Of a DNA stretch of 11,888 nt, positions 1 through 8,540 are shown one piece after another. Numbering within the stretch: the first letter of the stretch is position 1; every line of letters begins with the position of its first letter. The stretch is taken from assembly GCA_003503355.1 (NCBI GenBank), contig DOCS01000039.1:975-12862 (forward strand), read 5' to 3'. Under the pieces are notes generated by a model, which saw nothing but the letters and a program-made list of their open reading frames with translations, was not told where the DNA came from and searched no databases. This DNA is from Opitutia bacterium (GTDB lineage: Bacteria; Verrucomicrobiota; Verrucomicrobiia; Opitutales; Coraliomargaritaceae). The translations under genes were made by a program, and so were the position numbers.

Positions 1-1
1 T

Positions 2-2050
2 AAGGCAGCGCCGGTCGCCAAAGCACCGACACCAGCCGCACCGCCTGCGGCTCCGAAGCCAGCTGGACCGCCACGGCCACCTGCTGCGCCGACACCTGCG
101 GGCCCACCCAAACCTCCTGGGCCACCGAAGCCAGCGGGCCCACCAAAACCGCCAGGGCCACCAAAGCCTCCATCGGCGAATCTAGCGGTCGAAGCTGAGC
201 CTGCTGCGGAAGGTGACGAAGCGACGCCAGCTGCTGAGCCTGCAGTGCGTATCATTCACGCCAAGCCTCCGATCGTGGTTCGCGACTTTGCTGGCGAGAT
301 TGAGGTCAAGCCTTTCAAACTCATTTCCGAGCTCATGGAAATGGGCATCTTTGCTTCGATGAATCAAACCATCGAAGAGTCAGTTGCGGTCCAGGTCGCG
401 ACACGCCACGGATTTAAGCTGGAGATTCACCATCGTGGTGAGGCTCAGGCAGAAAAAGGCCCTGAAAAGAAGAAGGTGGTCAAGATCGCGGATGATGATC
501 CTCGTTTCCTCAAGCCACGTCCGCCGGTTGTTTGTATTCTCGGTCACGTTGACCACGGCAAGACGACGCTGCTGGACACGATCCGCAAAGAGAATGTCAC
601 TGCCGGTGAAGCGGGTGGCATTACACAGCACATTGGTGCCTATCAGATCGAGCACAAGGAGCAGAAGATTACTTTCCTCGACACTCCGGGTCATGCGGCG
701 TTCTCGCTGATGCGTGAGCGTGGTGCAAATGTTACAGACATCGCGATCCTAGTGGTTGCGGCGGATGATGCGTTCAAGCCGCAAACGGAAGAAGCACTGC
801 GCTTTGCCAAAGAGGCGAACAATTCGATCATCGTGGCGATCAACAAGATCGACGCGAAGGGCGCAAATGTCGACCGCGTGAAGCAACAGATGCAAGAAAA
901 GGGCATCGCTCCCGAAGATTGGGGCGGTGAAACCATCGCGGTGGAAGTCTCTGCGCTGAAGGGTACGAATATCGACGATTTGCTCGATATGATCTTGTTG
1001 CAGACTGAAGTCTTGGAGCTGCAGGCGAATCCAGATTGTCCGGCATCGGGCACCATTGTCGAAGCACAAATGGAGGAGGGCCGTGGTCCGACTGCATCGG
1101 TGATTGTTGAGCGGGGCACGCTCAAAAAGGGCGATACGCTGCTCTGTGGTGAAGCCTATTGTAAGGTGAAGTCCATGGTGGATGAGAATGGCCAGCAGTT
1201 GAAAGTCGCGCCGCCATCGACTCCAGTTAAAGTGGTCGGCTGGTCAGAAGTTCCATCTGCGGGTAAGTCCTTTGCTTCTGAAAAGAATGAAAAGACTGCC
1301 AAGCGCGCAGCTGCGGAGGCAATGACTGAACGCAAACGCGAAGAAAATATCGCTCCAGCACAATCTGCCAAGCAGGAGGGTGGGGTGACGATTGAAGATT
1401 TGTTTGCTGCGATTGAGAAGCAAAAGAAGAAGTGCCTCAGTGTGATTGTTAAATCCGATGTGCATGGTTCGACCGAGGCATTGGTCAACAGTATACAACA
1501 AATTGTGAGTGATCAGGTTGATGTTCGCATTATCAGTAATGGCGTCGGTCATATCAGTAAAAATGATATTGCACTGGCAAGCGCTGGTGAAGCTGATGTC
1601 ACGGTCGTCGGATTCAACGTTCGCCTCGACAATGGGGTGCAAAGTCTCGCCAAGCATCACGATGTACGCATCATCCAGCATGACATCATTTACGAACTCT
1701 TGGACCAAGTTGAAGGAGCGATGGCTGAGTTGCTCGAGCCGGAATTGAGAGACAAGAAGCTCGGTGCCGCCGAGGTGCGCCAAGTCTTCAGCATGGGCAA
1801 GAATCGCAATGTTGCTGGTTGCATGGTCACCGAAGGTACGATCAATCGTAAGCGTAAGGCCCGCCTCGTACGTAATGGCGTAGTCATTCACGAGAGTTCC
1901 ATCGATACGCTCAAGCGTTTCAAGGACGATGTGAAGGAAGTGCGCGCCGGTTACGAATGTGGTATCAATGTCGATGGTTACGACGACTATCAAGAAGGCG
2001 ATGTGATCGAATGCTTCGAAGTCGAAGAGATCCGCCCTACACTTCGATAA
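2..2050 (+). CDS. infB: Translation initiation factor IF-2, 3' part (start outside window)
   Basis: IF2 is the GTPase that brings initiator fMet-tRNA to the 30S subunit and promotes subunit joining. The frame is open from base 2, so 682 residues are visible and the N-terminus is missing; the in-frame GTG at 245 is an internal Val codon. Visible residues 1-57 form a Pro/Ala/Gly-rich linker with hexad repeats. An IF2_N-like segment follows (about 88-130, KPPIVVRDF). The G domain shows G1 GHVDHGKTT (181-189), switch [10 protein letters not shown] (206-214), G3 DTPGH (227-231), G4 NKID (281-284) and G5 SAL (317-319). Domains II, III ([10 protein letters not shown]) and the C-terminal fMet-tRNA-binding domain (ending [10 protein letters not shown]) are complete. 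It heads the visible infB-rbfA-nrnA-truB-ribF order known from many bacteria. Identification is very secure. Confidence 0.98.
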   Translation, partial: KAAPVAKAPTPAAPPAAPKPAGPPRPPAAPTPAGPPKPPGPPKPAGPPKPPGPPKPPSANLAVEAEPAAEGDEATPAAEPAVRIIHAKPPIVVRDFAGEIEVKPFKLISELMEMGIFASMNQTIEESVAVQVATRHGFKLEIHHRGEAQAEKGPEKKKVVKIADDDPRFLKPRPPVVCILGHVDHGKTTLLDTIRKENVTAGEAGGITQHIGAYQIEHKEQKITFLDTPGHAAFSLMRERGANVTDIAILVVAADDAFKPQTEEALRFAKEANNSIIVAINKIDAKGANVDRVKQQMQEKGIAPEDWGGETIAVEVSALKGTNIDDLLDMILLQTEVLELQANPDCPASGTIVEAQMEEGRGPTASVIVERGTLKKGDTLLCGEAYCKVKSMVDENGQQLKVAPPSTPVKVVGWSEVPSAGKSFASEKNEKTAKRAAAEAMTERKREENIAPAQSAKQEGGVTIEDLFAAIEKQKKKCLSVIVKSDVHGSTEALVNSIQQIVSDQVDVRIISNGVGHISKNDIALASAGEADVTVVGFNVRLDNGVQSLAKHHDVRIIQHDIIYELLDQVEGAMAELLEPELRDKKLGAAEVRQVFSMGKNRNVAGCMVTEGTINRKRKARLVRNGVVIHESSIDTLKRFKDDVKEVRAGYECGINVDGYDDYQEGDVIECFEVEEIRPTLR
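65..172 (+). repeat. In-gene 18-base tandem repeat coding Pro-rich hexads in IF2
   Basis: Six consecutive 18-base units encode [30 protein letters not shown] and GPPKPP. The last four units (101-172) are the most alike at DNA level, differing mostly at third codon positions. They lie in the flexible linker before the conserved IF2 core. Variable low-complexity linkers are usual in IF2; the collagen-like GPP hexad is a local peculiarity. PPG occurs twice, at the junctions of units 3/4 and 5/6. Confidence 0.9.
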
Positions 2051-2057
2051 GTTTTAC

Positions 2058-2095
2058 GACGGGGGTGTGTTGCGGCACGCCTCCGTCTTTTTTTT
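2058..2095 (+). terminator. Rho-independent terminator-like hairpin between infB and rbfA
   Basis: The arm GACGGGGGTGTG (2058-2069) pairs with CACGCCTCCGTC (2076-2087) over 12 bp. All pairs are Watson-Crick except two G-U wobbles, and the loop is six bases. Eight Ts follow directly (2088-2095). It starts 8 bases after the infB stop, and only 24 bases separate it from the rbfA ATG. It therefore probably works as a partial or regulated terminator rather than an operon end, unless rbfA has a promoter inside infB. Confidence 0.85.
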
Positions 2096-2119
2096 GAATA
2101 GGTCCCATCCCTTTAAGTT

Positions 2120-2467
2120 ATGTCAAAACGTATTTCCCGAGTTAACGAGCTCCTGCAGCGCGAAATCAGTGAGCAGATGCGCCGCTATTATGGTGGCGAG
2201 CAATCAGTCAAAATTACCATCAGTGATGTCGACACCTCGCCGGATCTGCGCCAGTGCCGAATTTACTATTCGGTGATCGGTGAAGCGCGTGAGATTGCTG
2301 ACTCGCAGGCTTTCTTTAAACGTATCGGCAAAGAACTGCGCCAACGCGTGATGCAGCGTGTGACGCTGAAATATTTTCCTCGCTTTGCATTTTTCTATGA
2401 TCCGTCGATGCAGAGAGGTGCCGAGATATTGGATTTATTAGACGAACTGGATAAAAAGAATGACTAA
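2120..2467 (+). CDS. rbfA: 30S ribosome-binding factor A
   Basis: RbfA is a small KH-like protein that binds the 30S subunit and helps the 5' end of 16S rRNA mature. The 115-residue product has the family's usual size. It begins with a helix of the expected type ([19 protein letters not shown]). The core reads [17 protein letters not shown], matching the family pattern V-S-x-DL-x-x-A-x-V-Y-x-S, and it ends with the typical P-x-F-x-F-x-D segment ([11 protein letters not shown]) and a helix ILDLLDEL. No Shine-Dalgarno sequence precedes the ATG; the leader is CCCATCCCTTTAAGTT. The stop overlaps the start of the next gene by 8 bases, suggesting translational coupling. The place after infB is conserved in many bacteria. 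Confidence 0.96.
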   Translation: MSKRISRVNELLQREISEQMRRYYGGEQSVKITISDVDTSPDLRQCRIYYSVIGEAREIADSQAFFKRIGKELRQRVMQRVTLKYFPRFAFFYDPSMQRGAEILDLLDELDKKND

Positions 2468-3467
2468 GACAGCATTTTTCCCTGAACAGAGTCAGCAGTT
2501 TGCTGCCAGTGTGGAGCAGCTGAAGGGCAAAAAAGTAGCCGTGATCGGCCACCTGCGTCCTGACGGCGATTGCATTGGTTCGATTGTCGCGCTCGCTCGT
2601 GTCTTGAGGCAGCATGGTGTCGATGCGATCGGTATCAATCGCGACGAAGTGCCGGCTAACTTGAAGGCATTCGTGGGCGATACGCCTTTGATTTTGGCCG
2701 AAGACTTTCAGCCGGACGGACATGTTGCGGTCACTGTGGATTGCGCGGACAAAAAGCGCATTGGCGACCGCCTAGTTGAGTTGTTCCCAGAAGTTGCCCT
2801 GAACGTGGACCATCATCTGTCCAATAAGGAATATGGGCAGCAGAATGTGATCATCGCAACGGCATCGGCGACCGCCGAGATCCTTGCCGGCTTCTACATG
2901 GATTTGGGCTACGAGATCGATGCGATTACTGCGCAAGCTTTGTATGTCGGGATTGCGACCGATACCGGTCAATTCCGTTTCCCTTCGACCTCGCCTGAAA
3001 CCTTCGAGATCGCGCGTCGACTGTGCGAGCATGGGGCGCGACCGGCGGCGGCGGCTCATGAGTTGTACGAGTGCGAGAGTTTTGCGAAAATTAAATTGCT
3101 GCAGTACTTTTTGAATTCTCTGACAATGGAATTTGATGGTCGGGTATGTGTCGGTTTGATTGAGAACGGTGTGTACGACGCAACGGGCGCGACCATTGAT
3201 GATTCCGAAGGGTTGGTCGATTATGCGCGATCGATTGCCGGAGTGGATATCGGCGTGCTGATTGAAAACCGCGACGGTGCGCTGAAAGGCAGTCTCCGTG
3301 CAAAGAATTCTTTCTACCGTGTCGATCAGGTTGCCAAGCTCTTCAACGGTGGTGGGCATGCCTGCGCCGCAGGTCTGAATGTCGAGAACAGTTCCATCGA
3401 GGAATTTTATCCTCAATTAATGCAGGCCCTCAGTAAGCACCTCGCATCCCTCGGCCAGCCCGCTTAA
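2460..3467 (+). CDS. nrnA: DHH/DHHA1 phosphoesterase, NrnA-type (nanoRNase / pAp phosphatase)
   Basis: Members of this family degrade very short RNAs and dephosphorylate 3'-phosphoadenosine 5'-phosphate in the cytoplasm, using two Mn ions. The 335-residue protein carries the expected metal ligands: GHLRPDGD (residues 30-37), VDCAD (93-97), the diagnostic DHH (117-119) and ATDTGQFRF (166-174). The C-terminal DHHA1 substrate-binding domain ends in the GGGHACAAG glycine motif (297-305). The ATG lies inside the end of rbfA (shared ATGACTAA) behind an A-rich stretch. The position between rbfA and truB is the classical one for nrnA-like genes. Whether nanoRNA or pAp is the main substrate cannot be told from sequence. 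Confidence 0.93.
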   Translation: MTKTAFFPEQSQQFAASVEQLKGKKVAVIGHLRPDGDCIGSIVALARVLRQHGVDAIGINRDEVPANLKAFVGDTPLILAEDFQPDGHVAVTVDCADKKRIGDRLVELFPEVALNVDHHLSNKEYGQQNVIIATASATAEILAGFYMDLGYEIDAITAQALYVGIATDTGQFRFPSTSPETFEIARRLCEHGARPAAAAHELYECESFAKIKLLQYFLNSLTMEFDGRVCVGLIENGVYDATGATIDDSEGLVDYARSIAGVDIGVLIENRDGALKGSLRAKNSFYRVDQVAKLFNGGGHACAAGLNVENSSIEEFYPQLMQALSKHLASLGQPA

Positions 3468-3582
3468 ACAATCTGAATCGCGGGCGACTTGCCCGGCATC
3501 GCCGCATTCTATGTCGAGTATGCAAGGCGGGCGTGTCTCTCCTGACCGCTTTCATCCATTTTAAACCAACGAATTTTTTATT
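3468..3582. other. Intergenic nrnA-truB
   Basis: This 115-base gap contains a small hairpin, CGGGC/GCCCG with a five-base loop at 3481-3495, just after the nrnA stop. It has no T-run, so it is not a convincing terminator. The end is AT-rich (TTTTTTATT) directly before the truB ATG. No promoter pair stood out, and the gap is small enough for co-transcription. Confidence 0.4.
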
Positions 3583-4311
3583 ATGTCACAGTCAACCAAT
3601 GATGATCCAGTAGGCGTGCTGCTTGTTGATAAGCCGCAGGGCATGACCTCGCACGATATTGTTGCGCGTATGCGTCGCGTGTTTCGTATCAAAAAGATCG
3701 GCCATGCCGGCACGCTCGATCCGATGGCAACCGGCTTGCTGCTGATTCTGGTGGGGAAGGCGACTAAGGTCTCTCAATATTTGATGAGCATGGATAAGGA
3801 ATACACCGGCACCGTGAAGCTCGGTGAGGTGACGGATTCGCAGGATGCCGATGGCGAAGTGGTGGCGACGACGCCCGTGCCTGAATTGACCAAAGCGGAT
3901 GTGTTGAAGCAAATGGAGACTTTCATGGGCGATCAGTACCAGATTCCGCCGATGTATTCAGCCAAGAAGGTCAATGGCCAGAAGCTGTACAAGCTCGCCC
4001 GCCAAGGGAAGACGATCGAGCGCGAGCCGCGTGTGATCCGTGTCAGTCGTTTTGACATGACGAATTTCGATCTGCCGAAGGTTTCCTTTGTGGTCGGCAG
4101 CAGTAAGGGGGCTTACATTCGCACGATTGCGCATGATCTCGGCGATCGCCTTGGTTGTGGCGGGCACTTGTGTGAGTTGCGTCGCACGGCAGTCGGGCAG
4201 TTCCGTCTCGAGAATGCGGATACGTTGGAGGAGATTGAAAATATGGCGCCCTCTATCCTGCGGAGTAAATTGATTCCCGTGAATCAAGCCGTTCCGACTC
4301 ACGCGCTGTGA
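3583..4311 (+). CDS. truB: tRNA pseudouridine(55) synthase TruB, short form
   Basis: TruB converts U55 in the T-loop of most elongator tRNAs to pseudouridine. The 242-residue protein shows motif I ([12 protein letters not shown], 16-27), the catalytic motif [12 protein letters not shown] with Asp46 as the expected nucleophile, the [16 protein letters not shown] motif (125-140) and [14 protein letters not shown] (174-187). It is clearly shorter than the E. coli and Bacillus proteins (a little over 300 residues). It ends soon after the catalytic domain, so the C-terminal PUA-like RNA-binding domain is absent. Short TruB forms are known in other phyla, and nothing suggests a broken gene. The start follows a T-rich leader with no Shine-Dalgarno. 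The gene lies in its conserved place before ribF. Confidence 0.96.
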   Translation: MSQSTNDDPVGVLLVDKPQGMTSHDIVARMRRVFRIKKIGHAGTLDPMATGLLLILVGKATKVSQYLMSMDKEYTGTVKLGEVTDSQDADGEVVATTPVPELTKADVLKQMETFMGDQYQIPPMYSAKKVNGQKLYKLARQGKTIEREPRVIRVSRFDMTNFDLPKVSFVVGSSKGAYIRTIAHDLGDRLGCGGHLCELRRTAVGQFRLENADTLEEIENMAPSILRSKLIPVNQAVPTHAL

Positions 4312-4414
4312 TGTGGCTGGCAGCTATTAAGCGTTTTCTAAATTCATAACAAGGGCGTTCCTGTCCTAGCTGGCGTGGTTACCCGAGTGCCGCTTCGCCT
4401 ACTTTCTTAATTTT
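4312..4414. other. Intergenic truB-ribF
   Basis: A 103-base gap with no open frame of note. I found no hairpin plus T-run and no convincing promoter. The last bases before ribF are pyrimidine-rich (CTACTTTCTTAATTTT), like other start regions in this window. Confidence 0.3.
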
Positions 4415-5374
4415 ATGCAACTCCCCGCCCATGTGGAACGCTTCGACCAACTGACCGGCCTCGACGGTGAGTTGCATCTGGCGATTGGTGTCTTTGATGG
4501 TGTGCATCTCGGACACAAGGCGGTGATTGAATCGGCAGTGTTATCCGCGCAGGGTGCCGGCGGGATCAGTGGCGTGTTAACTTTTGACCCGCACCCCAGC
4601 CGTCTGTTTCGCCCGCAGCAGCCGACACAGCTGATGATGCCGATCACGGAGAAAGCTACGATGCTCCACTCCGTGGGAGTGGATGTGGTGATTCGCAAAC
4701 ACTTTGATCGTGCATTTGCATCGATTCCAGCCGAGGACTTTCTGGCCAATTTGAAGGCCGAGCTGCCCACTCTGAAATCGATTTATGTCGGTGAGAACTT
4801 TCGCTTTGGAAAGCAGCGTGCCGGCAGTGTGGCGACGCTGATTGATTCCGGTCGCGCGCTGGGTCTCGACGTATTCAGTGTGGCTCGTATCAAATACAAT
4901 GGAGAGGCGATTAGCAGTACACGTATTCGCGAGGCATTGCAGGCGGGGCGGATCGAAGAGACGAATAATTTGTTCGGCTATCATTATTTTTGTAAAAGCG
5001 CTGTGGTGGGCGGCGCTCAGCTCGGGCGCCAAATCGGATTTCCGACTTTGAATGTCGCTTGGGATCCGGAATGCCGTCCGTGCTTTGGTGTGTATTTGGT
5101 TCGTTTTCGGCCCAGCCTCGGCGATCCCTGGGAAATCGGGGTGGCGAATTATGGCATTAAGCCGACCGTGGCACAGGCCGATCAGGCGCCTGCGCTAGAG
5201 GTGCACGCATTGAATCCCACCGATTTGGATCGTGGCGATGCGATCGAGGTCGAATGGCTCCGATTTATACGGCCGGAGCAGAAGTTTGCTTCAGTCGATG
5301 CGCTCAAGGCGCAGATTACTAAAGACTGCCAGACCGCACGAAACCTGTCCCATCATGACTACGCGTACCATTGA
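4415..5374 (+). CDS. ribF: Bifunctional riboflavin kinase / FMN adenylyltransferase
   Basis: RibF phosphorylates riboflavin to FMN and then adenylylates FMN to FAD. The 319-residue length is typical. The N-terminal nucleotidyltransferase domain shows [10 protein letters not shown] (25-34), TFDPHP (56-61), VGENFRFG (125-132) and ISSTRIR (166-172). The C-terminal flavokinase domain has [15 protein letters not shown] (200-214), [11 protein letters not shown] (242-252) and LEVHALN (261-267), where Glu262 is the expected catalytic residue. The usual His in the V-x-H-G pattern before LGR appears as Gly, a modest deviation. The ATG at 4415 fits the family N-terminus and is preceded by a T-rich stretch. 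The 3' end overlaps the following pseudouridine synthase gene by 20 bases. Confidence 0.96.
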   Translation: MQLPAHVERFDQLTGLDGELHLAIGVFDGVHLGHKAVIESAVLSAQGAGGISGVLTFDPHPSRLFRPQQPTQLMMPITEKATMLHSVGVDVVIRKHFDRAFASIPAEDFLANLKAELPTLKSIYVGENFRFGKQRAGSVATLIDSGRALGLDVFSVARIKYNGEAISSTRIREALQAGRIEETNNLFGYHYFCKSAVVGGAQLGRQIGFPTLNVAWDPECRPCFGVYLVRFRPSLGDPWEIGVANYGIKPTVAQADQAPALEVHALNPTDLDRGDAIEVEWLRFIRPEQKFASVDALKAQITKDCQTARNLSHHDYAYH

Positions 5375-6287
5375 ATTCACCGTTCCCGCAGGCCTGAAGG
5401 CCGGCAGGGCTGATAAGATTTTTGCCTCTGAATTCGACGATATCAGCCGCGTGCGCTTGCAAAAGGCCTTTGATGCCGGGCAGGTGACTTTCGACGGTTC
5501 GATTATCGACAAGCGTTTCAAGGTAACGCAGCCAGGTGTTTTGCGCGCAGTGCTTGAAGAGCTTGTATTGAGGGAGGGCGCGAAGGCGGTGGATATTCCT
5601 CTCAGTATTATTTACGAAGACGAGTCGATTGTGGTGGTCGACAAGCCGGTGGGCATGGTGACGCACCCTGGCAGCGGCACGGGGGAGGACACCTTGGTGC
5701 ATGCGCTGCTCCATCATACCAATGGCAAGTTGAGTAGTATCGGTGCGCCGGATCGTCCAGGCATTGTGCATCGTTTGGACAAAGAGACGACCGGTCTCAT
5801 TGTTGCTGCCAAGACGGACCGCGCGCATCACAAGCTGGTGGCGTCGTTTAGCGCCCGTGAAACTTATAAGCGTTACCGCGCACTGGTGCTCGGCACTCCG
5901 CGTAAGACTGCGGGTACCTGCGATGGGCCAATCTCCCGCCACCGTATCGTGCGCACACGCATGGCGATCTCGGCAATGGGCAAAGAAGCGAAGACGGATT
6001 GGTCGGTCGAGCACAGCTTCGGCGGTGTGGCTTCGTTGGTCAGCTGTGTGATTCATACCGGGCGCACGCATCAGATCCGAGTGCATCTCAGCGGCATGAA
6101 TCATCCTTTGTTAGGCGATACTACATACGGCTACAAGCCGAGTCGCTTGAGGGGGATTGATGTGCCGCGCGTGATGCTGCATTCCACCGAGCTGCACGTG
6201 TCGCACCCCGAGCGTGACGAGGAGATGTGTTTTGAAGCGCCGCTGCCAGCCGATTTCAAGGCAATGATTGACCGCCTGACGGTGTGA
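5355..6287 (+). CDS. rluD: RluD-type (RluA family) 23S rRNA pseudouridine synthase
   Basis: Enzymes of this type isomerise uridines in 23S rRNA. The 310-residue product starts with an S4-like RNA-binding domain (about 12-70; [23 protein letters not shown]). The catalytic domain contains HRLDKETTG (139-147) with Asp142 as the expected catalytic residue, and the [11 protein letters not shown] motif (235-245) followed by GDTTYG. S4 plus HRLDKETTG is the RluD/YlyB pattern; the exact target uridines cannot be assigned. I chose the ATG at 5355 because the protein then begins just before the S4 domain. An in-frame ATG at 5232 would add 41 Arg-rich residues lying wholly inside ribF. The gene overlaps ribF by 20 bases, so it is probably translated from the same mRNA. 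Confidence 0.92.
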   Translation: MTTRTIEFTVPAGLKAGRADKIFASEFDDISRVRLQKAFDAGQVTFDGSIIDKRFKVTQPGVLRAVLEELVLREGAKAVDIPLSIIYEDESIVVVDKPVGMVTHPGSGTGEDTLVHALLHHTNGKLSSIGAPDRPGIVHRLDKETTGLIVAAKTDRAHHKLVASFSARETYKRYRALVLGTPRKTAGTCDGPISRHRIVRTRMAISAMGKEAKTDWSVEHSFGGVASLVSCVIHTGRTHQIRVHLSGMNHPLLGDTTYGYKPSRLRGIDVPRVMLHSTELHVSHPERDEEMCFEAPLPADFKAMIDRLTV

Positions 6288-6291
6288 TCGA

Positions 6292-6316
6292 CGTGAGCCG
6301 CTGTTTCAGCGGTTTC
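6292..6316 (+). terminator. Possible weak terminator hairpin after the rluD-like gene
   Basis: CCGCTG and CAGCGG form a six-bp stem around a TTT loop (centre about 6303), extendable by an A-U and G-U pairs. Only three Ts follow. It lies in the 54-base gap between converging genes, where a terminator is expected, but the T-run is poor. Confidence 0.35.
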
Positions 6317-6341
6317 GAGGCTGTGGTTCAGATGCTGCGCG

Positions 6342-7292
6342 TCAGCTATTGGCGATTTTTAATTGTTCCGCTGCAATGCCATAGCGTAAGTTATAGAAGG
6401 AGTGCGTGACCGCCTGGCGCTCTGCCAGTTGCAGCACCGCTTCAATCGTAATGAGAGCGGTCGGCACGATATCCGCACGGGAGGCGGGCAAGTGAGGAGT
6501 GGTCATGCGCTCGTGCAGCGGCAGCGCCGTCAGTTCGGATTTTAATTCTGACAGCTCGCTGCGCAGTAAAACCGGCGAGCGTTGTTCGATTGTTTGATTT
6601 TCACGGGCTGCGAGGATGGCACGTGTCACGGTAAAGGCACCGCCGGTCACGATGAACGCATCCGTCGTCGGGGCAAAGGTGAAACCGCTTTGTTGGAGCG
6701 CTGCTTGTACATATCGCTGGATATTAGCGGCCTGCGCCTCGGTGGTCGGAAGGTCGCGGTTATCGATAAAACGTTCGGTCAGTCGCACGGCACCGAGTTG
6801 CAGCGAAATCGCTTGCTCGATGCCCCCGTCGTTAAAACGAATGAGCTCCAGGCTGCCGCCGCCCAGATCCATTTGAATAAAACGGCTGACCCCCGCGATT
6901 TGCGGGTCGCAGGCCAGCCCCCGCCCGATGTGGGTGGCTTCTTCGGTGCCGCTCAATACCTCAATCTCGATGCCGGTGGCGTCGTTGACCCGTGAGGTGA
7001 AGTCCATGCCGTTCACGGCGTCGCGCACGGCACTGGTCGCAACGATTCGGATCTCCTGTGGGTGGTAGCCTTGGGCGAGGCGCAGTAGTTTGGAGATGGT
7101 TGCGCAGCCTGCCTGCATCGCGTGTTCGGATAAACTCGGCAGTTCGCGACTGATGCCGGCGCTGATGCGCGTCTCGATTGTTTCGGCAAATAAGGACTCA
7201 ATGCTCCCTGCGGTGCCTCCTTTGCGGGCGACTAGGAGTTTTATTGAATTACTGCCGACATCGATGACGGCGACTGTTTCAGGGGATGGCAT
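6342..7292 (-). CDS. Ppx/GppA family phosphatase (exopolyphosphatase-like)
   Basis: The family hydrolyses inorganic polyphosphate or the 5'-phosphate of pppGpp, linking it to the stringent response. The 316-residue protein has the actin-like ATPase fold signatures: [12 protein letters not shown] (11-22), [11 protein letters not shown] (85-95), SGTEEA (114-119, containing the expected catalytic Glu) and [10 protein letters not shown] (142-151). It consists of the two Ppx/GppA subdomains only and lacks the C-terminal HD-like domain of E. coli Ppx (about 510 residues). Sequence alone does not separate Ppx from GppA activity, so no symbol is given. It is the only minus-strand gene among the translation genes, converging on rluD and diverging from obgE. 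No Shine-Dalgarno is seen before the ATG. Confidence 0.92.
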   Translation of the reverse strand: MPSPETVAVIDVGSNSIKLLVARKGGTAGSIESLFAETIETRISAGISRELPSLSEHAMQAGCATISKLLRLAQGYHPQEIRIVATSAVRDAVNGMDFTSRVNDATGIEIEVLSGTEEATHIGRGLACDPQIAGVSRFIQMDLGGGSLELIRFNDGGIEQAISLQLGAVRLTERFIDNRDLPTTEAQAANIQRYVQAALQQSGFTFAPTTDAFIVTGGAFTVTRAILAARENQTIEQRSPVLLRSELSELKSELTALPLHERMTTPHLPASRADIVPTALITIEAVLQLAERQAVTHSFYNLRYGIAAEQLKIANS

Positions 7293-7470
7293 GGTAGTAC
7301 TGAAGCATTGAAGTAGAGCGGGTCAAGCCTCGGCGGAGTCACCCTGATTGTAGCCGTGCGACGTTTTTTTAGGCCGCCAGCGAGAGCCGTTGTGACCGCG
7401 TCGGCGCGTGATCATTGTGGTGGTGACGAAATGAGGTTGCAATGCAGTGTCAGACGGATGACAACGGTGC
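7293..7470. promoter_or_regulatory. Divergent intergenic region between ppx-like gene and obgE
   Basis: This 178-base region must hold the start signals for both divergent genes, but I could not identify convincing -35/-10 pairs. It contains a T7 tract (7364-7370) with no GC-rich hairpin immediately before it. A 14-base string at 7385-7398 recurs with one change at 10366-10379. A short inverted repeat TGTCA/TGACA (7448-7463) sits just before the obgE start. Confidence 0.4.
7385..7398 (+). repeat. Copy 1 of a short shared intergenic sequence
   Basis: AGCCGTTGTGACCG here matches AGCCGTTATGACCG at 10366-10379 in 13 of 14 bases, and the similarity extends a few bases upstream (CAGCGAG against CGGCGA). 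Both copies are intergenic. It may be a fragment of a dispersed repeat family, but two short copies could also match by chance. Confidence 0.35.
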
Positions 7471-8511
7471 ATGTTTTACGATGAGGTAAAGGTCAATTTC
7501 AAGGCAGGTAATGGTGGCGACGGCTGCTTTAGTTTTCGGCGCGGCAAATATGAGCCGAAAGGTGGACCCGATGGCGGGAACGGTGGGCGCGGCGGCGCGG
7601 TCTATGTCATTGGCGATACCAATGTGGCTGACCTAACCGATTATCACTACAAGCCGGGTTGGAAGGCCAAGAATGGCGAGCCAGGTCGCGGTGCGGATCA
7701 ACACGGTGCGAATGGTGCCGACATCGTAATGAAACTTCCGGTTGGGACAGTCATTCTCGACCGTGACACTGGAGAGATCGTCGCTGAAGTGATGGAGCAT
7801 GAGCAAAAGATCTGCCTGCTCGAGGGCGGTTTTGGAGGTAAGGGCAATGAGACGTTTAAGTCTTCGGTCAATCAGGCGCCGCGTCAGTTCACTCTAGGCA
7901 AGCCGGGTGAAGAGGGTGAATATCGCTTGGTAGTGAAGACCATCGCCGATGTCGGATTGATCGGGTTTCCCAATGCCGGCAAGTCGACCTTTTTGAATAT
8001 GGTCACCAAAGCGCACCCTAAAACGGGCGCTTATCCATTCACCACGATGTTTCCGACCGTCGGTGTGCTGGAATATCCAGAGCTGTATGAGCGTATCACG
8101 GTGGCCGATATCCCGGGATTGATTGAAGGCGCGAGTGAGAATCGTGGCCTCGGGCATCGTTTCCTCAAGCACGTCGAGCGCTGTAAGGTGCTGATGATTA
8201 TGCTGGATATGGAGGGGACCGATGGACGAGAGCCGATCGCTGACTTTCGCGTGTTGGTCAATGAGTTGAAGCTGTATTTGCCAGGGCTGGTTAAAAAACC
8301 AGAGCTAGTGGTGGCTAACAAAATGGATGAGCCGAACGCGCCTGAGCATTTGAAGGTGTTTCAGCAGAAATTTAAGGGCAAGGTGTTTGCGATTTCCTGT
8401 GTCTCGGACGTGGGTTTCGAGGAAATGAAACAAGCGCTACTGGAAGCGGTGCTTGAGGTGCGTCAGGCTGAGAAAGCATTGGAAGAGGCCGAGGAGGTCG
8501 AGGGCGACTAA
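7471..8511 (+). CDS. obgE: Obg family GTPase (CgtA/ObgE)
   Basis: Obg is an essential GTPase acting in late 50S assembly and stress signalling. The 346-residue protein begins with the glycine-rich Obg fold (1-158; [20 protein letters not shown] and GGNGGRGG). The G domain follows: G1 GFPNAGKS (165-172), switch I with [12 protein letters not shown] (188-199), G3 DIPGLIEGA (213-221), G4 NKMD (283-286) and G5 SCVSD (309-313). The C-terminus is a short acidic tail (EEAEEVEGD) without the OCT domain seen in some Firmicute proteins. The start at 7471 (MFYDEVK) matches the family N-terminus exactly. The usual neighbours rplU and rpmA are not upstream here. The next gene begins 29 bases downstream on the same strand. 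Confidence 0.97.
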   Translation: MFYDEVKVNFKAGNGGDGCFSFRRGKYEPKGGPDGGNGGRGGAVYVIGDTNVADLTDYHYKPGWKAKNGEPGRGADQHGANGADIVMKLPVGTVILDRDTGEIVAEVMEHEQKICLLEGGFGGKGNETFKSSVNQAPRQFTLGKPGEEGEYRLVVKTIADVGLIGFPNAGKSTFLNMVTKAHPKTGAYPFTTMFPTVGVLEYPELYERITVADIPGLIEGASENRGLGHRFLKHVERCKVLMIMLDMEGTDGREPIADFRVLVNELKLYLPGLVKKPELVVANKMDEPNAPEHLKVFQQKFKGKVFAISCVSDVGFEEMKQALLEAVLEVRQAEKALEEAEEVEGD

Positions 8512-8540
8512 GCGGTGCGCGTGCTCCTTGGGGCGATCGG

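Noticed and set aside
1..3. TAA at the first three bases, as if a gene ended or infB began after it
   Set aside because: It is out of frame with infB. The IF2 frame is open from base 2 and encodes the linker upstream of the IF2_N segment.
245..247. GTG as the start of infB
   Set aside because: The 81 residues before it are in frame and form a typical IF2 Pro/Ala-rich linker, so GTG is an internal Val. A secondary internal start cannot be excluded but has no SD support.
1244..1993. Long minus-strand open frame inside infB
   Set aside because: It lies fully antisense to highly conserved IF2 sequence and encodes no recognisable protein; codon structure follows the plus-strand gene.
5232..5354. 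N-terminal extension of the RluD-like protein to the ATG at 5232
   Set aside because: It would add 41 Arg/Ser-rich residues entirely overlapping the flavokinase end of ribF; the S4 domain begins naturally after the ATG at 5355.
5319..6104. Long minus-strand open frame inside the rluD-like gene
   Set aside because: It overlaps the catalytic domain of a clear pseudouridine synthase, is rich in His and Arg in the manner of shadow frames, and has no motif.
7364..7370. T7 tract as a terminator
   Set aside because: No GC-rich hairpin lies immediately upstream on the plus strand, and no plus-strand gene ends there.
7448..7463. TGTCA/TGACA inverted repeat before obgE as an operator
   Set aside because: Five bp with a six-base spacer is too short to separate from chance without conservation data.
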